Positions 17,607-25,957 of a stretch of 64,000 nucleotides of DNA are shown here, one piece after another. Origin of the DNA: Actinacidiphila sp. DG2A-62 (lineage in GTDB: Bacteria > Actinomycetota > Actinomycetes > Streptomycetales > Streptomycetaceae); the NCBI RefSeq assembly GCF_035825295.1, contig NZ_JAYMGI010000002.1:2954001-3018000 (forward strand). Direction: 5' to 3'. A model generated the notes under the pieces. The model saw only the letters and a program-made list of their open reading frames with translations. It did no database searches and was not told the origin of the DNA. The stretch's first letter is position 1, and each line of letters opens with the position of its first letter. The position numbers were made by a program, and so were the translations under genes.

Positions 17607-19412
17607 TCAGCGCATCCGGGTCGCCCATTCCTTGATCTTCTTGATCCGCTCGCCCAGCTGCCCCGCGGTCGCCTCCGCGCTCGGCGGGCCGCCGCACACC
17701 CGGCGCAGCTCGTTGTGGATCACGCCGTGCGGCTTGCCGCTCTGGTGGTTGTAGGCGGCCACCAGGGTGTTGAGCTGCTTGCGCAGCTCCAGCAGCTGGC
17801 GGTGGCTGACCACCGGCCTGCGGTCGGCGGGCAGCTCCAGCAGGTCGGCCTCCTCGTCCGGCTTCTTCCTGCTGTGCGCGATCTGCCGGGCCTGCCGCCG
17901 CTGCAGCAGTATCTGCACCTGGTCGGGCTCCAGCAGGCCGGGGATGCCGAGATAGTCCTGCTCCTCCTCGCTGCCGGGGTGGGCCTGCATGCCGAACTCG
18001 GCGCCGTCGTAGAGCACCCGGTCGAAGACCGCGTCGGACTCCAGCGCCTCGAACGGCAGCATGTCGTCCTCGGTGGCCTCGTCCTCGGCCCGCTCGGCCT
18101 CGGCCAGCAGCTTGTCCTCCTCGGCGAACGGGTCCTCCTCGCCGGCCTTCTTCGGCTTGTCGAGCACGTGGTCGCGCTCGACCTCCATCTCGCCCGCGAA
18201 CTCCAGCAGCATCGGGATCGTCGGCACGAACACCGACGCGGTCTCGCCGCGCCGCCGCGACCGCACGAAGCGGCCCACCGCCTGGGCGAAGAACAGCGGC
18301 GTGGAGATCGTGGTGGCGTAGACGCCGACCGCGAGCCGCGGCACGTCGACGCCCTCGGAGACCATCCGGACCGCGACCATCCAGCGGTCCTCCGAGGCGC
18401 TGAACTCCTCGATCCGCTTGGAGGCGCCGGTGTCGTCGGAGAGCACCACGGTCGCCTTGTGGCCGGTGATCTCCTTGAGCAGCTTGGCGTAGGCGCGGGC
18501 GGAGTCCTGGTCGGTGGCGATGACCAGGCCGCCGGCGTCCGGGATGCCCTTGCGGACCTCGGTCAGCCGCTGGTCGGCGGCGCGCAGCACGTTGGGGATC
18601 CACTCGCCGGTCGGCGCGAGCGCGGTGCGCCAGGCCTGCGCGGTGGCGTCCTTGGTCATCGGCTCGCCCAGGCGCGCGGACAGCTCGTCGCCGGCCTTGG
18701 TGCGCCAGCGCATGTTGCCGCTGTAGCTGAGGAAGATCACCGGGCGCACGACGCCGTCGGCGAGCGCGTTGCCGTAGCCGTAGGTGTAGTCGGCGGCCGA
18801 GCGGCGGATGCCGTCGGCGCCCTCCTCGTAGGTGACGAAGGGGATCGGGTTGGTGTCCGAGCGGAACGGCGTGCCGGTCAGCGCCAGCCGCCGGGCCGCC
18901 GGGTCGAACGCCTCCAGGCACGCCTCGCCCCACGACTTGCTGTCGCCGGCGTGGTGGATCTCGTCCAGGATCACCAGCGTCTTGCGCTGCTCGCAGCGGT
19001 TGCGGTGCAGCATCGGGCGCACCCCGACGCCGGCGTACGTGACCGCGACGCCGTGGTACTCCCGGCCGACCGGCCCGGCGCTGTAGTCGGGGTCGAGTCT
19101 GATCCCTATCCGCGCGGCGGCGTCCGCCCACTGCGTCTTCAGGTGCTCGGTCGGCGCGACGACGGTGATCTGCTGCACCAGGTGGTTGTGCAGCAGGTAC
19201 GAGGCCAGGGTGAGCGCGAAGGTGGTCTTGCCCGCGCCGGGGGTGGCGACCGCGAGGAAGTCGCGCGGCTGCCGGGCCACATACGCGTCGATGGCCCCTT
19301 GCTGCCAGGCGCGCAGCTTGTTCGCCGTCCCCCACGGCGCGCGGCCGGGGAACGCGGGCGACAGATGGTGGTTCGACGGGTGCGACGAGGCGGTGGTAGT
19401 CACGGTCTCCAT
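17607..19412 (-). CDS. DEAD/DEAH-box (SF2) helicase
   Basis: This 601-residue helicase has motif I ATPGAGKTTFALTLA (about residue 55), motif II LDEIHH (about 149), motif III ALTGTPFRSD, and the C-terminal helicase motifs VRMVSEGVDVPRLAVGVYAT and QAVGRFVRSRR. The layout is that of SF2 proteins related to type III restriction and UvrB-like enzymes. A long acidic linker (residues about 395-460) and a Lys-rich C-terminus follow. It is widely conserved in Streptomyces as a single-gene unit; its nucleic-acid substrate is unknown. No nuclease or methylase partner is next to it, so I do not call it a restriction enzyme. Confidence 0.9.
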   Translation of the reverse strand: METVTTTASSHPSNHHLSPAFPGRAPWGTANKLRAWQQGAIDAYVARQPRDFLAVATPGAGKTTFALTLASYLLHNHLVQQITVVAPTEHLKTQWADAAARIGIRLDPDYSAGPVGREYHGVAVTYAGVGVRPMLHRNRCEQRKTLVILDEIHHAGDSKSWGEACLEAFDPAARRLALTGTPFRSDTNPIPFVTYEEGADGIRRSAADYTYGYGNALADGVVRPVIFLSYSGNMRWRTKAGDELSARLGEPMTKDATAQAWRTALAPTGEWIPNVLRAADQRLTEVRKGIPDAGGLVIATDQDSARAYAKLLKEITGHKATVVLSDDTGASKRIEEFSASEDRWMVAVRMVSEGVDVPRLAVGVYATTISTPLFFAQAVGRFVRSRRRGETASVFVPTIPMLLEFAGEMEVERDHVLDKPKKAGEEDPFAEEDKLLAEAERAEDEATEDDMLPFEALESDAVFDRVLYDGAEFGMQAHPGSEEEQDYLGIPGLLEPDQVQILLQRRQARQIAHSRKKPDEEADLLELPADRRPVVSHRQLLELRKQLNTLVAAYNHQSGKPHGVIHNELRRVCGGPPSAEATAGQLGERIKKIKEWATRMR

Positions 19413-19610
19413 ACGGGGGTCGGCGGCACGTACGGGTCGGCGGGCGCGGTGCGGCGCGCCCGGTACGGGCCTGCGCCGGCCGTGCTCGCGGGTCCGCCGC
19501 GCCCGTACGAAAACCGCCTCAGCCTACCGGCCCGTGGCCCGCCGCCGCGGACCGACGCCGCCCGGGCGAGGAGTGCGAGCCAGGTCACACATCCCGCGCG
19601 ACGCAGTCCC

Positions 19611-19982
19611 TCACTCCCCGAACCGCGGCAGGGTCCCGGCGGTCTTCGGCACGTCCAGCTGCCCCTGGCTGACCGCGAGCACGAACGCCTCGGCCTCGTC
19701 CACGTCGAAGTCCGGTGCGAGCCGGTGGCCGTTGATCTGGAGGAAGACCCAGGTCGCGTACCAGGCGGTGCGCTTGTTGCCGTCCACGAGCGCGTGGTTG
19801 CGCGCCAGGGACTCCATCAACGAGGCCGCCTTCTGCCAGATGTCCGGATAGGCGTCCTGCCCGAAGACGCTGGCCCTGGGACGGGCGAGCGCCGACTCCA
19901 GCAGCCCGTAGTCGCGTACCTCGTCGGCGCCGAGACGGCGAGCCAGCTCCAGCAGCTCGGGAAGCGTGAGGTAGTACGTCAC
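19611..19982 (-). CDS. doc: Death-on-curing (Doc/Fic) family toxin
   Basis: This 123-residue protein carries the Fic/Doc motif HALVDGNKRTAW (about residues 62-73), which in Doc phosphorylates elongation factor Tu and stops translation. The length is typical for Doc. The GTG at 19982 overlaps the stop of the upstream gene by 4 nt, and that upstream gene encodes a 65-residue ribbon-helix-helix-like protein, the normal partner for such a toxin. Toxin activity is inferred from the motif and the context. Confidence 0.9.
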   Translation of the reverse strand: MTYYLTLPELLELARRLGADEVRDYGLLESALARPRASVFGQDAYPDIWQKAASLMESLARNHALVDGNKRTAWYATWVFLQINGHRLAPDFDVDEAEAFVLAVSQGQLDVPKTAGTLPRFGE

Positions 19983-20176
19983 GCCAACCGTCGGTTCAAC
20001 TCGTCGCTGACGTCGAGCACGTGAGCCGCCGCGTCCTCGAAGAGGCGGCTGCGCTCACTGACGGCCCGCACCACGGCGTCATGGGCGAGCGACTGCATGC
20101 TGACCCCCTCGGAGTCGGCGCGCTCGCGCAGGGCTTCCAGCTCTTCCTCGGTGAAGCGCACGTTCAGGCCGGGCAT
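19979..20176 (-). CDS. Antitoxin of the Doc pair (ribbon-helix-helix type)
   Basis: This 65-residue protein starts MPGLNVRFTEEELEALRER, a beta strand followed by a helix as in CopG/Arc proteins, then SMQSLAHDAVVRAVSERS and a C-terminal tail that would occupy the toxin groove. The ATG at 20176 lies 7 nt from a perfect dyad (20184-20201). Its stop overlaps the toxin start. It should neutralise the toxin and repress the operon from that dyad. Confidence 0.85.
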   Translation of the reverse strand: MPGLNVRFTEEELEALRERADSEGVSMQSLAHDAVVRAVSERSRLFEDAAAHVLDVSDELNRRLA

Positions 20177-20183
20177 GAACTCA

Positions 20184-20201
20184 TGGTACCAAGCGGTACC
20201 A
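20184..20201. promoter_or_regulatory. Perfect dyad upstream of the toxin-antitoxin operon
   Basis: TGGTACC-aagc-GGTACCA is a perfect 7-bp inverted repeat with a 4-nt spacer, placed 7 nt before the antitoxin ATG. The position is ideal for autorepression by the antitoxin or its complex. Confidence 0.65.
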
Positions 20202-20202
20202 C

Positions 20203-21810
20203 CTAGTGTTCCGCCGTCGGGCGGAGCCGGCCGGCGAGGACGACGCCGATCAGGGCGATCGCCGCGGCCGGGAGGAAGACGCAGGTGAACGCGAGCGGAT
20301 GCGCGGACGTGGTCGCCGCCACGTCGTCGGCGGACGGCGCGATCGATCCGCCGCCGAGCGCGGCGAAGACCGTGCCGGCCGCGGCGACCAGCAGCACGTT
20401 CGACAGCGCGTCGGACACCTGGAGCGCCGCCGAGTTCGCCCCCGCGTCCCGCGGCTGCGACACCTGCAGCAGCAGCACGCTCAGCGACGAGATCACCAGT
20501 CCCATGCCGAGGCCGCCGACCAGCCACGCCACCGCGACCACGGCCGGCGGCACCGCGTGGTCCAGCGCCAGCGGCACCGCCGCGATGGCGGTCGCGCTGA
20601 GCACCATGCCGACCCGCACCAGCCGCACCCGGTGCGGCCCGAGCCGGGGCCGCGCCTGGACGTAGGAGCCCAGCGCCCAGCTGAGCCCGCCGCCGGCCAG
20701 CGACAGCCCGGCCAGCGTCGCGGACAGCCCGCGCTGGGTCACCAGCATGAGCGGGACGAACGACTCGGCGGCCAGGAAGGACCCCGCCGCGATGCCGCGC
20801 ATCAGCACCACCGTGGGCAGCCCGCGGGCCGCGCGGAACGTGCCGCGCGGCAGCAGCCGCACCGCCGCGGGCGCGAGCAGCGCCGCGCCGGCCGCCGCGG
20901 GCACCGCGGACAACGGGCGCAGGTCCTGGCCGGCGTACTGCAGCAGCGCCGCGCCCGTCGCGAGCGCGGCCGCGTACCAGACGCGGCGCGCGTCCATCGG
21001 CCGGCGGTCCGCGGGCGTGTGCGCGGTGCGCCGCAGCGCCGGGAACATCACCGCCAGCGGCAGCACGACCAGCACCGGGATGGCCAGGAACACCCAGCGC
21101 CAGCCCAGCTGCTCGGTCACCGTCCCGGACACCAGCGGCCCGACGATCGACGGCACCACCCACGACGCGGCGAACGCCGCCATCACCGCCGGGCGCAGCC
21201 GGTCGGGGTAGGCGCGGCCCACCACCACGTACAGCGCCACGATCACCAGGCCGCCGCCGAGGCCCTGCACCGCGCGGCCGAGCACGAACACCCCCATGGA
21301 CTGCGCGGTGCCGCTGACCACGAGCCCGGCCGCGAAGCCGGCGACGCCCGCGGCGAGCGGGGGCACCGGGCCGCTGCGGTCGCACCACTGGCCGCTGACC
21401 ACCATGGCCAGCAGGGAGGTGGTGAAGAAGCCGGAGAACGCGAACGCGTAGAGCCCGAGGCCGTCCAGGTCCCGCGCGGCGATCGGCATCGCGGTGCCGA
21501 CCGCGGTCGCCTCGAAGGCGATCATCAGGACGACGGAGACGATGCCGAGGGTCAGGGCGCGGTAGCGCGGGCCGAGGACGCCTTCCGCCGCGTCCGGCTC
21601 CGCCTGCGACTCCGGCTGGAGCTGCGGCTGCGGGTCCGGCTGCGACCGGGGCTGCGACTCCCGCTGCGACTCCGGCTGGGGCTGCGAGTCCGGCTCGGGC
21701 GGGGGCGCGGAGGCGTGAGCCTGGGCCTGCCCCGTCGCTCGCGCCTGCGCCGCGGACGCGGATATCGCCTGGTCGTCTCGCTTCCCGCCCGGGGCCCGTA
21801 CCTCAGTCAC
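20203..21810 (-). CDS. MFS transporter (multidrug efflux type)
   Basis: This 535-residue protein has a polar Gln/Pro/Ser-rich N-terminus of about 75 residues (SQPQPESQRESQPRSQPDPQ) followed by at least a dozen hydrophobic segments. The MFS loop motif appears as VSGQWCDRSGPVPP and the motif C-like region as AASWVVPSIVGPLVSGTVTE, which suggests a drug/H+ antiporter. The substrate is unknown. The gene ends only 26 nt upstream of the antitoxin start on the same strand, so read-through is possible, although the dyad at 20184 suggests separate control. The N-terminal repeats are unusual and probably disordered. Confidence 0.87.
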   Translation of the reverse strand: MTEVRAPGGKRDDQAISASAAQARATGQAQAHASAPPPEPDSQPQPESQRESQPRSQPDPQPQLQPESQAEPDAAEGVLGPRYRALTLGIVSVVLMIAFEATAVGTAMPIAARDLDGLGLYAFAFSGFFTTSLLAMVVSGQWCDRSGPVPPLAAGVAGFAAGLVVSGTAQSMGVFVLGRAVQGLGGGLVIVALYVVVGRAYPDRLRPAVMAAFAASWVVPSIVGPLVSGTVTEQLGWRWVFLAIPVLVVLPLAVMFPALRRTAHTPADRRPMDARRVWYAAALATGAALLQYAGQDLRPLSAVPAAAGAALLAPAAVRLLPRGTFRAARGLPTVVLMRGIAAGSFLAAESFVPLMLVTQRGLSATLAGLSLAGGGLSWALGSYVQARPRLGPHRVRLVRVGMVLSATAIAAVPLALDHAVPPAVVAVAWLVGGLGMGLVISSLSVLLLQVSQPRDAGANSAALQVSDALSNVLLVAAAGTVFAALGGGSIAPSADDVAATTSAHPLAFTCVFLPAAAIALIGVVLAGRLRPTAEH

Positions 21811-21915
21811 CCGCCCAGCGTAAGGGGCGAACCCTGCTTTTGCCCCTGCCCTGCGACCGTTGTCACCTCGGCCGTCGGTCCTAGGACCGCAGGTCCGCCC
21901 GGGCCGGCGGACGGC

Positions 21916-22746
21916 TCACTCGACCAGCGACTGCGTCCCGATGACGTGCAGCAGGGCCAGGCGTTCGGCGTCCTCGGTGCCGGGCTGCGCGGTGTAGACC
22001 ATGATCCGCAGATGGCTGCCGGCCACGTGCAGCACGTCGCAGTCGAGGGTGAGCGCGCCGACCTGCGGGTGGTCGATCGTCTTGCGGGCCGCCCGGTGCT
22101 CCGCGGTGTTGCCGGTGTCCCACAGCTCCGCGAAGCGCGGGCTGCGCGCGCGCAGGTCGGCCAGCAGGTCGCGCAGCACCGGGTCGTGCGGATACAGCGC
22201 GGCGGTGCGCCGCAGATCGGCGGCCAGGAGTTCCTGCAGCGCGCCGTTGGATTCCGGGGTGTGCCGGACCCGCGTGGTCGAGGTGACGAAAGCGCGCCAG
22301 GCGGCATTGAGGTCCCTGCCGTCCCACTGCCCTATCAGCGCGGTGTAGAGCGGATTGGCGAGCAGTTGCGTCCACGTGGCGTCGTAGACGGCGACGGCGG
22401 TGCCGGCCAGCCGGTCGAGGATGCGGTGCACGCCGGGCGTGATGTGGCGCGGGATCGTGCCGGGGCCGGGCACGGCCAGCCCGGCGAGGCGGAACAGGTG
22501 CTCGCGGTCGCCCGCGTCCAGCCGCAGCGCGCGAGCCAGCGCCTCGACGACCTGCGCGGACGGGTTGGCGGCGCGGCCCTGCTCCAGCCGGATGACGTAG
22601 TCCGCGGAGATCCCGGCGAGCTGCGAGAGCTCCTCGCGGCGCAGCCCGCGGGCCCGCCGCCGGCCGCCCGCGGGCAGCCCCACGCTGTCCGGGGTGACAC
22701 GGTCGCGCCAGACGCGCAGGGCCTCTCCGAGTTCGCTGCGGGGCAT
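21916..22746 (-). CDS. XRE family regulator with MmyB-like ligand domain
   Basis: This 276-residue regulator starts with a helix-turn-helix of about 70 residues (RGLRREELSQLAGISADYVI, then RLEQGRAANPSAQVVEALAR). The MmyB-like sensor domain runs from about residue 100 to the end (WTQLLANPLYTALIG, FAELWDTGNTAEHRAARKTI, HPQVGALTLDCDVLHVAGS). Members often sit beside an oxidoreductase gene that they repress. Here the divergent neighbour is an SDR gene, and the region between holds repeated palindromes at 22852-22914. Confidence 0.9.
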   Translation of the reverse strand: MPRSELGEALRVWRDRVTPDSVGLPAGGRRRARGLRREELSQLAGISADYVIRLEQGRAANPSAQVVEALARALRLDAGDREHLFRLAGLAVPGPGTIPRHITPGVHRILDRLAGTAVAVYDATWTQLLANPLYTALIGQWDGRDLNAAWRAFVTSTTRVRHTPESNGALQELLAADLRRTAALYPHDPVLRDLLADLRARSPRFAELWDTGNTAEHRAARKTIDHPQVGALTLDCDVLHVAGSHLRIMVYTAQPGTEDAERLALLHVIGTQSLVE

Positions 22747-22851
22747 GCCGCCATTGTGACAAGAGGCCGCGCGCTTTTCCTGGTACTGGTGGTCCCAGGA
22801 AAAAGGATGCGCTGCCTGTTCCGTGGAATTGCGCGGACGCTGGAGGGGACA

Positions 22852-22914
22852 GCGGAAACCGTTCCGCGGACGCTCGACGGGACGGTTCCTCGAACCCGCG
22901 GAACCGTTCCGCGG
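22852..22914. promoter_or_regulatory. Repeated palindromes between the XRE regulator and the SDR gene
   Basis: The best copy is CCGCGGAAC-c-GTTCCGCGG (22896-22914), perfect 9-bp arms around one base. A second, slightly imperfect copy (GCGGAAACCGTTCCGC) starts at 22852, and a half-site GACGGTTCC lies between. They are likely operator sites for the divergent regulator. Confidence 0.55.
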
Positions 22915-22997
22915 ATTCGGGGAGCATCGTCCTGGTCCTGTCGTCCGCGGGTTCGACGAGCATCAGGTTCGACGAGCAACAAGGGAAAGGCACCGTC

Positions 22998-23780
22998 ATG
23001 AGCAAGCTCGCCCTCGTCACCGGCGCGACCTCCGGCATCGGGAAGGCGTTCGCCGAGCGGTTCGCCGCGGACGGCCACGACCTGATCGTCGTCGGCCGCC
23101 GGGAGGACCGCCTCGCCGCGTTCGCCGCGGCGCACCCGGAGGTGGCGGTGCGTACCGTCGCGGCCGACCTGGCCACCGAGGAGGGCGTCGACGCGGTCGC
23201 CGCGCTGTGCGCCGACGAGCCGCTGGACGTGCTGGTCAACAACGCCGGTGTCGCGCACTACATGCCGCTGGCCGAGCTGCCCGCCGCCAAGGCCCGCGAA
23301 CTGGTCGGCGTCAAGGTGCTCGCGCCCACCCAGCTGATGCGCGCGGCGGTGGGCGGGATGCGCGAGCGCGGCGCGGGCACGATCGTGAACGTCGCGGGCA
23401 TGATCGCGTTCAGCGGCCCGGCCGACCCGTCGGTGATGCCGCGCCGCGCGGTCTACGCGGGGTCGCTGGCCTATCTGGTGACCATGACGCAGACGCTGGC
23501 CGCGGAGATGGCCGGCACGGGCGTGCGGGTCCACGTGGTGTGCCCGGGCGTGGTGGCCACGGAGTTCCACACGGTGCAGGGGATGGACCTGAGCGCGGTG
23601 CCGCGGATGAGCGCGGAGGACGTGGTCACCGGGGCCCTGCGCGGCCTGGAGCTCGGCGAGACGGTCAGCGCGCCGGGCGTGGGGGACCCCGCGCTGCTTC
23701 GTGACGTCTTCGCGGCGGAGCTGGCGGCGTTCGGGGGCCAGTCCCCCGCGCTGGCGAGCCGCTACCGCAGCGCCTCCTGA
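22998..23780 (+). CDS. Short-chain dehydrogenase/reductase with atypical active site
   Basis: This 260-residue Rossmann-fold protein has the cofactor motif TGATSGIGKAF (residues 9-19), VVGRREDRL for NADP(H) choice, and NNAG near residue 82. The catalytic tetrad is incomplete: the usual Ser region reads VNVAGMIAF and the usual YxxxK reads YAGSL, so the lysine is replaced by leucine. It may have a changed mechanism or act without catalysis. AAGGGAAAGG lies 8 nt before the ATG. It is divergent from an XRE regulator that probably controls it. Confidence 0.88.
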   Translation: MSKLALVTGATSGIGKAFAERFAADGHDLIVVGRREDRLAAFAAAHPEVAVRTVAADLATEEGVDAVAALCADEPLDVLVNNAGVAHYMPLAELPAAKARELVGVKVLAPTQLMRAAVGGMRERGAGTIVNVAGMIAFSGPADPSVMPRRAVYAGSLAYLVTMTQTLAAEMAGTGVRVHVVCPGVVATEFHTVQGMDLSAVPRMSAEDVVTGALRGLELGETVSAPGVGDPALLRDVFAAELAAFGGQSPALASRYRSAS

Positions 23781-23966
23781 CCACCCGGCCGCCGGGCCAG
23801 GGTCCGGGCGGCCCGGCCCGCCGGGGTCGACCTGACCGCCCGCCGCCCGGCCCGCCCGGCCCATGGCGTTTCATGAACGCCGTGTGGCAGTCCCGTTGCA
23901 CCCCCGGCCGTCCCCTTGACCCACTCCCGCCGGCCCCGCGAAGGTCGAAGCACGCACCAAGCACAC

Positions 23967-24038
23967 GGCCGTGTGCCCGAGTGGTTGAGGGACTCGCCTG
24001 CAAAGCGAGTTACGCCGGTTCGATTCCGGTCACGGCCT
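23967..24038 (+). tRNA. tRNA-Cys (GCA)
   Basis: A complete cloverleaf is visible: acceptor GGCCGTG pairs with CACGGCC; D stem CCC/GGG; anticodon stem CTCGC/GCGAG with loop CTGCAAA, so the anticodon is GCA; T stem GCCGG/CCGGT with loop TTCGATT. The discriminator base is T, the identity base for cysteine tRNAs. CC follows, but the full CCA is not encoded. The 3' end is duplicated at 27353-27378. Confidence 0.95.
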
Positions 24039-24043
24039 CCGCG
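24018..24043 (+). repeat. Putative attL within the tRNA-Cys 3' end
   Basis: The T-arm and acceptor end of the tRNA recur about 3.3 kb downstream. The exact core is 17 bp, CGGTCACGGCCTCCGCG, at 24027-24043; it is extended leftward with one mismatch and one 1-nt gap. Integration at a tRNA 3' end that preserves the tRNA is the standard result of tyrosine-recombinase insertion. Confidence 0.65.
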
Positions 24044-24221
24044 CTGGTCTGGCCGGCAGGTACAAGCGGAACAGAGCGGTTGTCGCACCGTGGCCGCGAT
24101 GCACGGCCTGCGGCAGGGCCTCTCCGTTCCGTCCGCACGCGCGCCGACATGGCGAAGAACCTGGCGGTCACGTCCGTCCAACCGACCGGGTGACCGCCAC
24201 CGAGGCGCTGACAGGCCCGCA

Positions 24222-24250
24222 GAGAGCCCCGGCAAGGCCCCGGGGCTCTC
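24222..24250. terminator. Hairpin terminator after tRNA-Cys
   Basis: GAGAGCCCCGG pairs perfectly with CCGGGGCTCTC (11 bp) around a 7-nt loop. It has the form of a factor-independent terminator without a strong T-run, as is common in Streptomyces. Confidence 0.7.
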
Positions 24251-24401
24251 GTGCTGCTCGCCCTCCGGCGCGCTCGGCGTCCACAGGATCATTCGTCCAG
24301 GCCCGGGTTTCCTGTTGTGGAAACTCATGCCTCTTGCGCACACAGTGACGTGCTCGCGAACATCGAACGGGACAAGAGGCCGCCGGCCGGGAGGGTGCCC
24401 C
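24251..24401. other. Leader region of the island operon
   Basis: No gene is supported here. The G+C content drops from here on. The strong GGGAGGG before the GTG at 24402 marks the first gene; a promoter should lie within this segment. Confidence 0.35.
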
Positions 24402-24596
24402 GTGAAGACCACGAAGCTCGTCAGCACGTGCGATGTGAAGGACTGCCCGACCATCTATGCCACGGACAGGGGCACGCTGCTCGTTCAGGGAGAGACACCC
24501 AGCGACCACGGCTTGGCGATTCCCGCTCATGAAACGGTCGTCGAGATTCCGGCGGAACTTCTCCTCGACCTGGTGCGGAAGGGTATCAGTGCCTAA
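24402..24596 (+). CDS. Small hypothetical protein, first gene of the island trio
   Basis: This encodes a 64-residue acidic protein with the sequence VKTTKLVSTCDVKDCPTIYA at its start and a C-terminal helix VVEIPAELLLDLVRKGI. Two cysteines (CDVKDC) could bind a metal. GGGAGGG lies 6 nt before the GTG. The stop overlaps the start of the DUF6879 gene by 8 nt, so the two are coupled. The size and setting recall the small DUF397-type partners of DUF5753 regulators, but I do not see the DUF397 sequence pattern, so its family is open. Confidence 0.8.
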   Translation: MKTTKLVSTCDVKDCPTIYATDRGTLLVQGETPSDHGLAIPAHETVVEIPAELLLDLVRKGISA

Positions 24597-25107
24597 GAGC
24601 CTCGGTGAACTCTTCGACACCTTCGAACGTGAGGCATTCCGACTGGAAACGCTGGACGACTACAGCAGGTCGGGAAACGTCGCCGCCTACGGGGCATTCC
24701 TTGCAGGGGAGCCTCAGCCGGAGGACTACAACGAAGCATGGGTATCCGAGGTCCGCGCGCACACGAGTAAGGGAAGGCGCGTGTACCGGGTGCATGTCCT
24801 CGCACGCCCACTGACCCCATATCTCCGGTTCGAACTCGGATGGGGCTACCAAAAGAACATGACGGGCGGCGAAGAGTTCTACATCCTCGACACCACCGAG
24901 CAGGCCAACCCCGTCGCCGGAGCGCCGGATTTCTGGCTCTTCGACGAGTCCATCACCGCGCGAATGAGTTACACCGAGAGCGGGGCTTTCCAGGGAGCCG
25001 ATGTCCTACCCGAGGACCGTGCGGCAGAGTTCATCGCCTACCGGGACAGGAGCATGGCGCACGCCGCGCCTTTCGCGGAATGGTGGGCGAGACACTCAGG
25101 CGAATGA
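24589..25107 (+). CDS. DUF6879 family protein
   Basis: This 172-residue soluble protein matches the DUF6879 pattern: LGELFDTFEREAFRLETLDDY at the start, YLRFELGWGYQKNM in the middle, then EEFYILDTTE and DFWLFDESITARM. Such genes usually sit next to a DUF5753 helix-turn-helix regulator in Streptomyces, as here. The GTG at 24589 overlaps the upstream gene by 8 nt and the stop overlaps the next ATG by 4 nt. By analogy with Scr1/Scr2-type pairs it may be the effector of a toxin-antitoxin-like unit; that role is inference only. Confidence 0.85.
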   Translation: MPKSLGELFDTFEREAFRLETLDDYSRSGNVAAYGAFLAGEPQPEDYNEAWVSEVRAHTSKGRRVYRVHVLARPLTPYLRFELGWGYQKNMTGGEEFYILDTTEQANPVAGAPDFWLFDESITARMSYTESGAFQGADVLPEDRAAEFIAYRDRSMAHAAPFAEWWARHSGE

Positions 25108-25934
25108 ACAGGGGGCAACTCGGCGCGGCGTTGCGGGCGCTACGGCAGGCATCCGGCATGGAGGCCAAGGTCGTCGCCCGCAGCGCCGTCATGTCCACAA
25201 GCAAGCTCAGTAAAATCGAAACCGGGAAAATCGCTCCGTCCACGGCGGACGTGGAGCGTATCCTGACGGCAATCGGCGTCTCGGACGAGGTGAAGTCCGA
25301 ATACCTCGAAGCCGCCAGGTCGGCAAGCACTGAGACAATCGCGTGGCGACTAGTACGCCGAATGGGCGTCCACAAAGCCCAGCAACAGACGAGGGCACTG
25401 GAAGCTCACATGTCGCTGCTGCGGCTCTTCCAACCGGCACTGATACCCGGGCTGCTGCAAACCCCCGAGTACATTCGTGCCGTTCTCGTGAGGCACAAGC
25501 TGGGCGAAGACGTTCTCACACGCACGATCAACGCCCGCATCGAGCGGCAACAGATCCTCTACGACTCGGCGAAGGAGCTGCACTTCGTCATCACCGAACC
25601 CGTGCTCCGGTGGCGGATCGTCTCCGCCTCACGGATGGCCGAGCAGCTGGACCGGCTGGTGTCCCTCTCTCGCCTACCCCATATAGATCTTCGGATTGTT
25701 CCACTTTCCGCGAGACAACACGACATTGCCAATCATGCGTTCGTCATCCGCGACGACAGAACTGTCACGGTCGAAACCGTGCACGCCGAGGTCGTCGTGA
25801 CGGACCCTCGGGACGTTGAATTGTACGTGCACAAGTTCGAAGGCTTCGCCTCGATGGCACTTGCGGGTGACGCCATGCGCGACGTGCTCGAAGATCTCCG
25901 TAACGAGTTCTTGACAGAACAGGAAACTCGCTAG
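25104..25934 (+). CDS. Helix-turn-helix regulator with DUF5753 (Scr1-like antitoxin family)
   Basis: This 276-residue regulator has an N-terminal XRE helix-turn-helix (LGAALRALRQASGMEAKVVA, then STSKLSKIETGKIAPS) and a C-terminal DUF5753 domain (FQPALIPGLLQTPEYIRAVL, ARIERQQIL, HFVITEPVLRWRI, IVPLSARQH). The ATG at 25104 overlaps the upstream stop (ATGA). An upstream in-frame ATG at 25080 is possible but would lie inside the previous gene. It completes a tightly coupled trio. Base composition is clearly lower in G+C than the chromosome around it. Confidence 0.9.
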   Translation: MNRGQLGAALRALRQASGMEAKVVARSAVMSTSKLSKIETGKIAPSTADVERILTAIGVSDEVKSEYLEAARSASTETIAWRLVRRMGVHKAQQQTRALEAHMSLLRLFQPALIPGLLQTPEYIRAVLVRHKLGEDVLTRTINARIERQQILYDSAKELHFVITEPVLRWRIVSASRMAEQLDRLVSLSRLPHIDLRIVPLSARQHDIANHAFVIRDDRTVTVETVHAEVVVTDPRDVELYVHKFEGFASMALAGDAMRDVLEDLRNEFLTEQETR

Positions 25935-25957
25935 AGATACGTCGAAATCCCTTTTAC

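Noticed and set aside
17607..19412. Restriction or anti-phage system built on the helicase
   Set aside because: No methylase, nuclease or other defence partner is next to it, and the gene is a common single unit in Streptomyces.
20206..23001. A 931-codon plus-strand frame across the MFS and XRE genes
   Set aside because: The opposite strand encodes recognised MFS and helix-turn-helix proteins; this frame has Arg/His/Gln-rich content with no domain.
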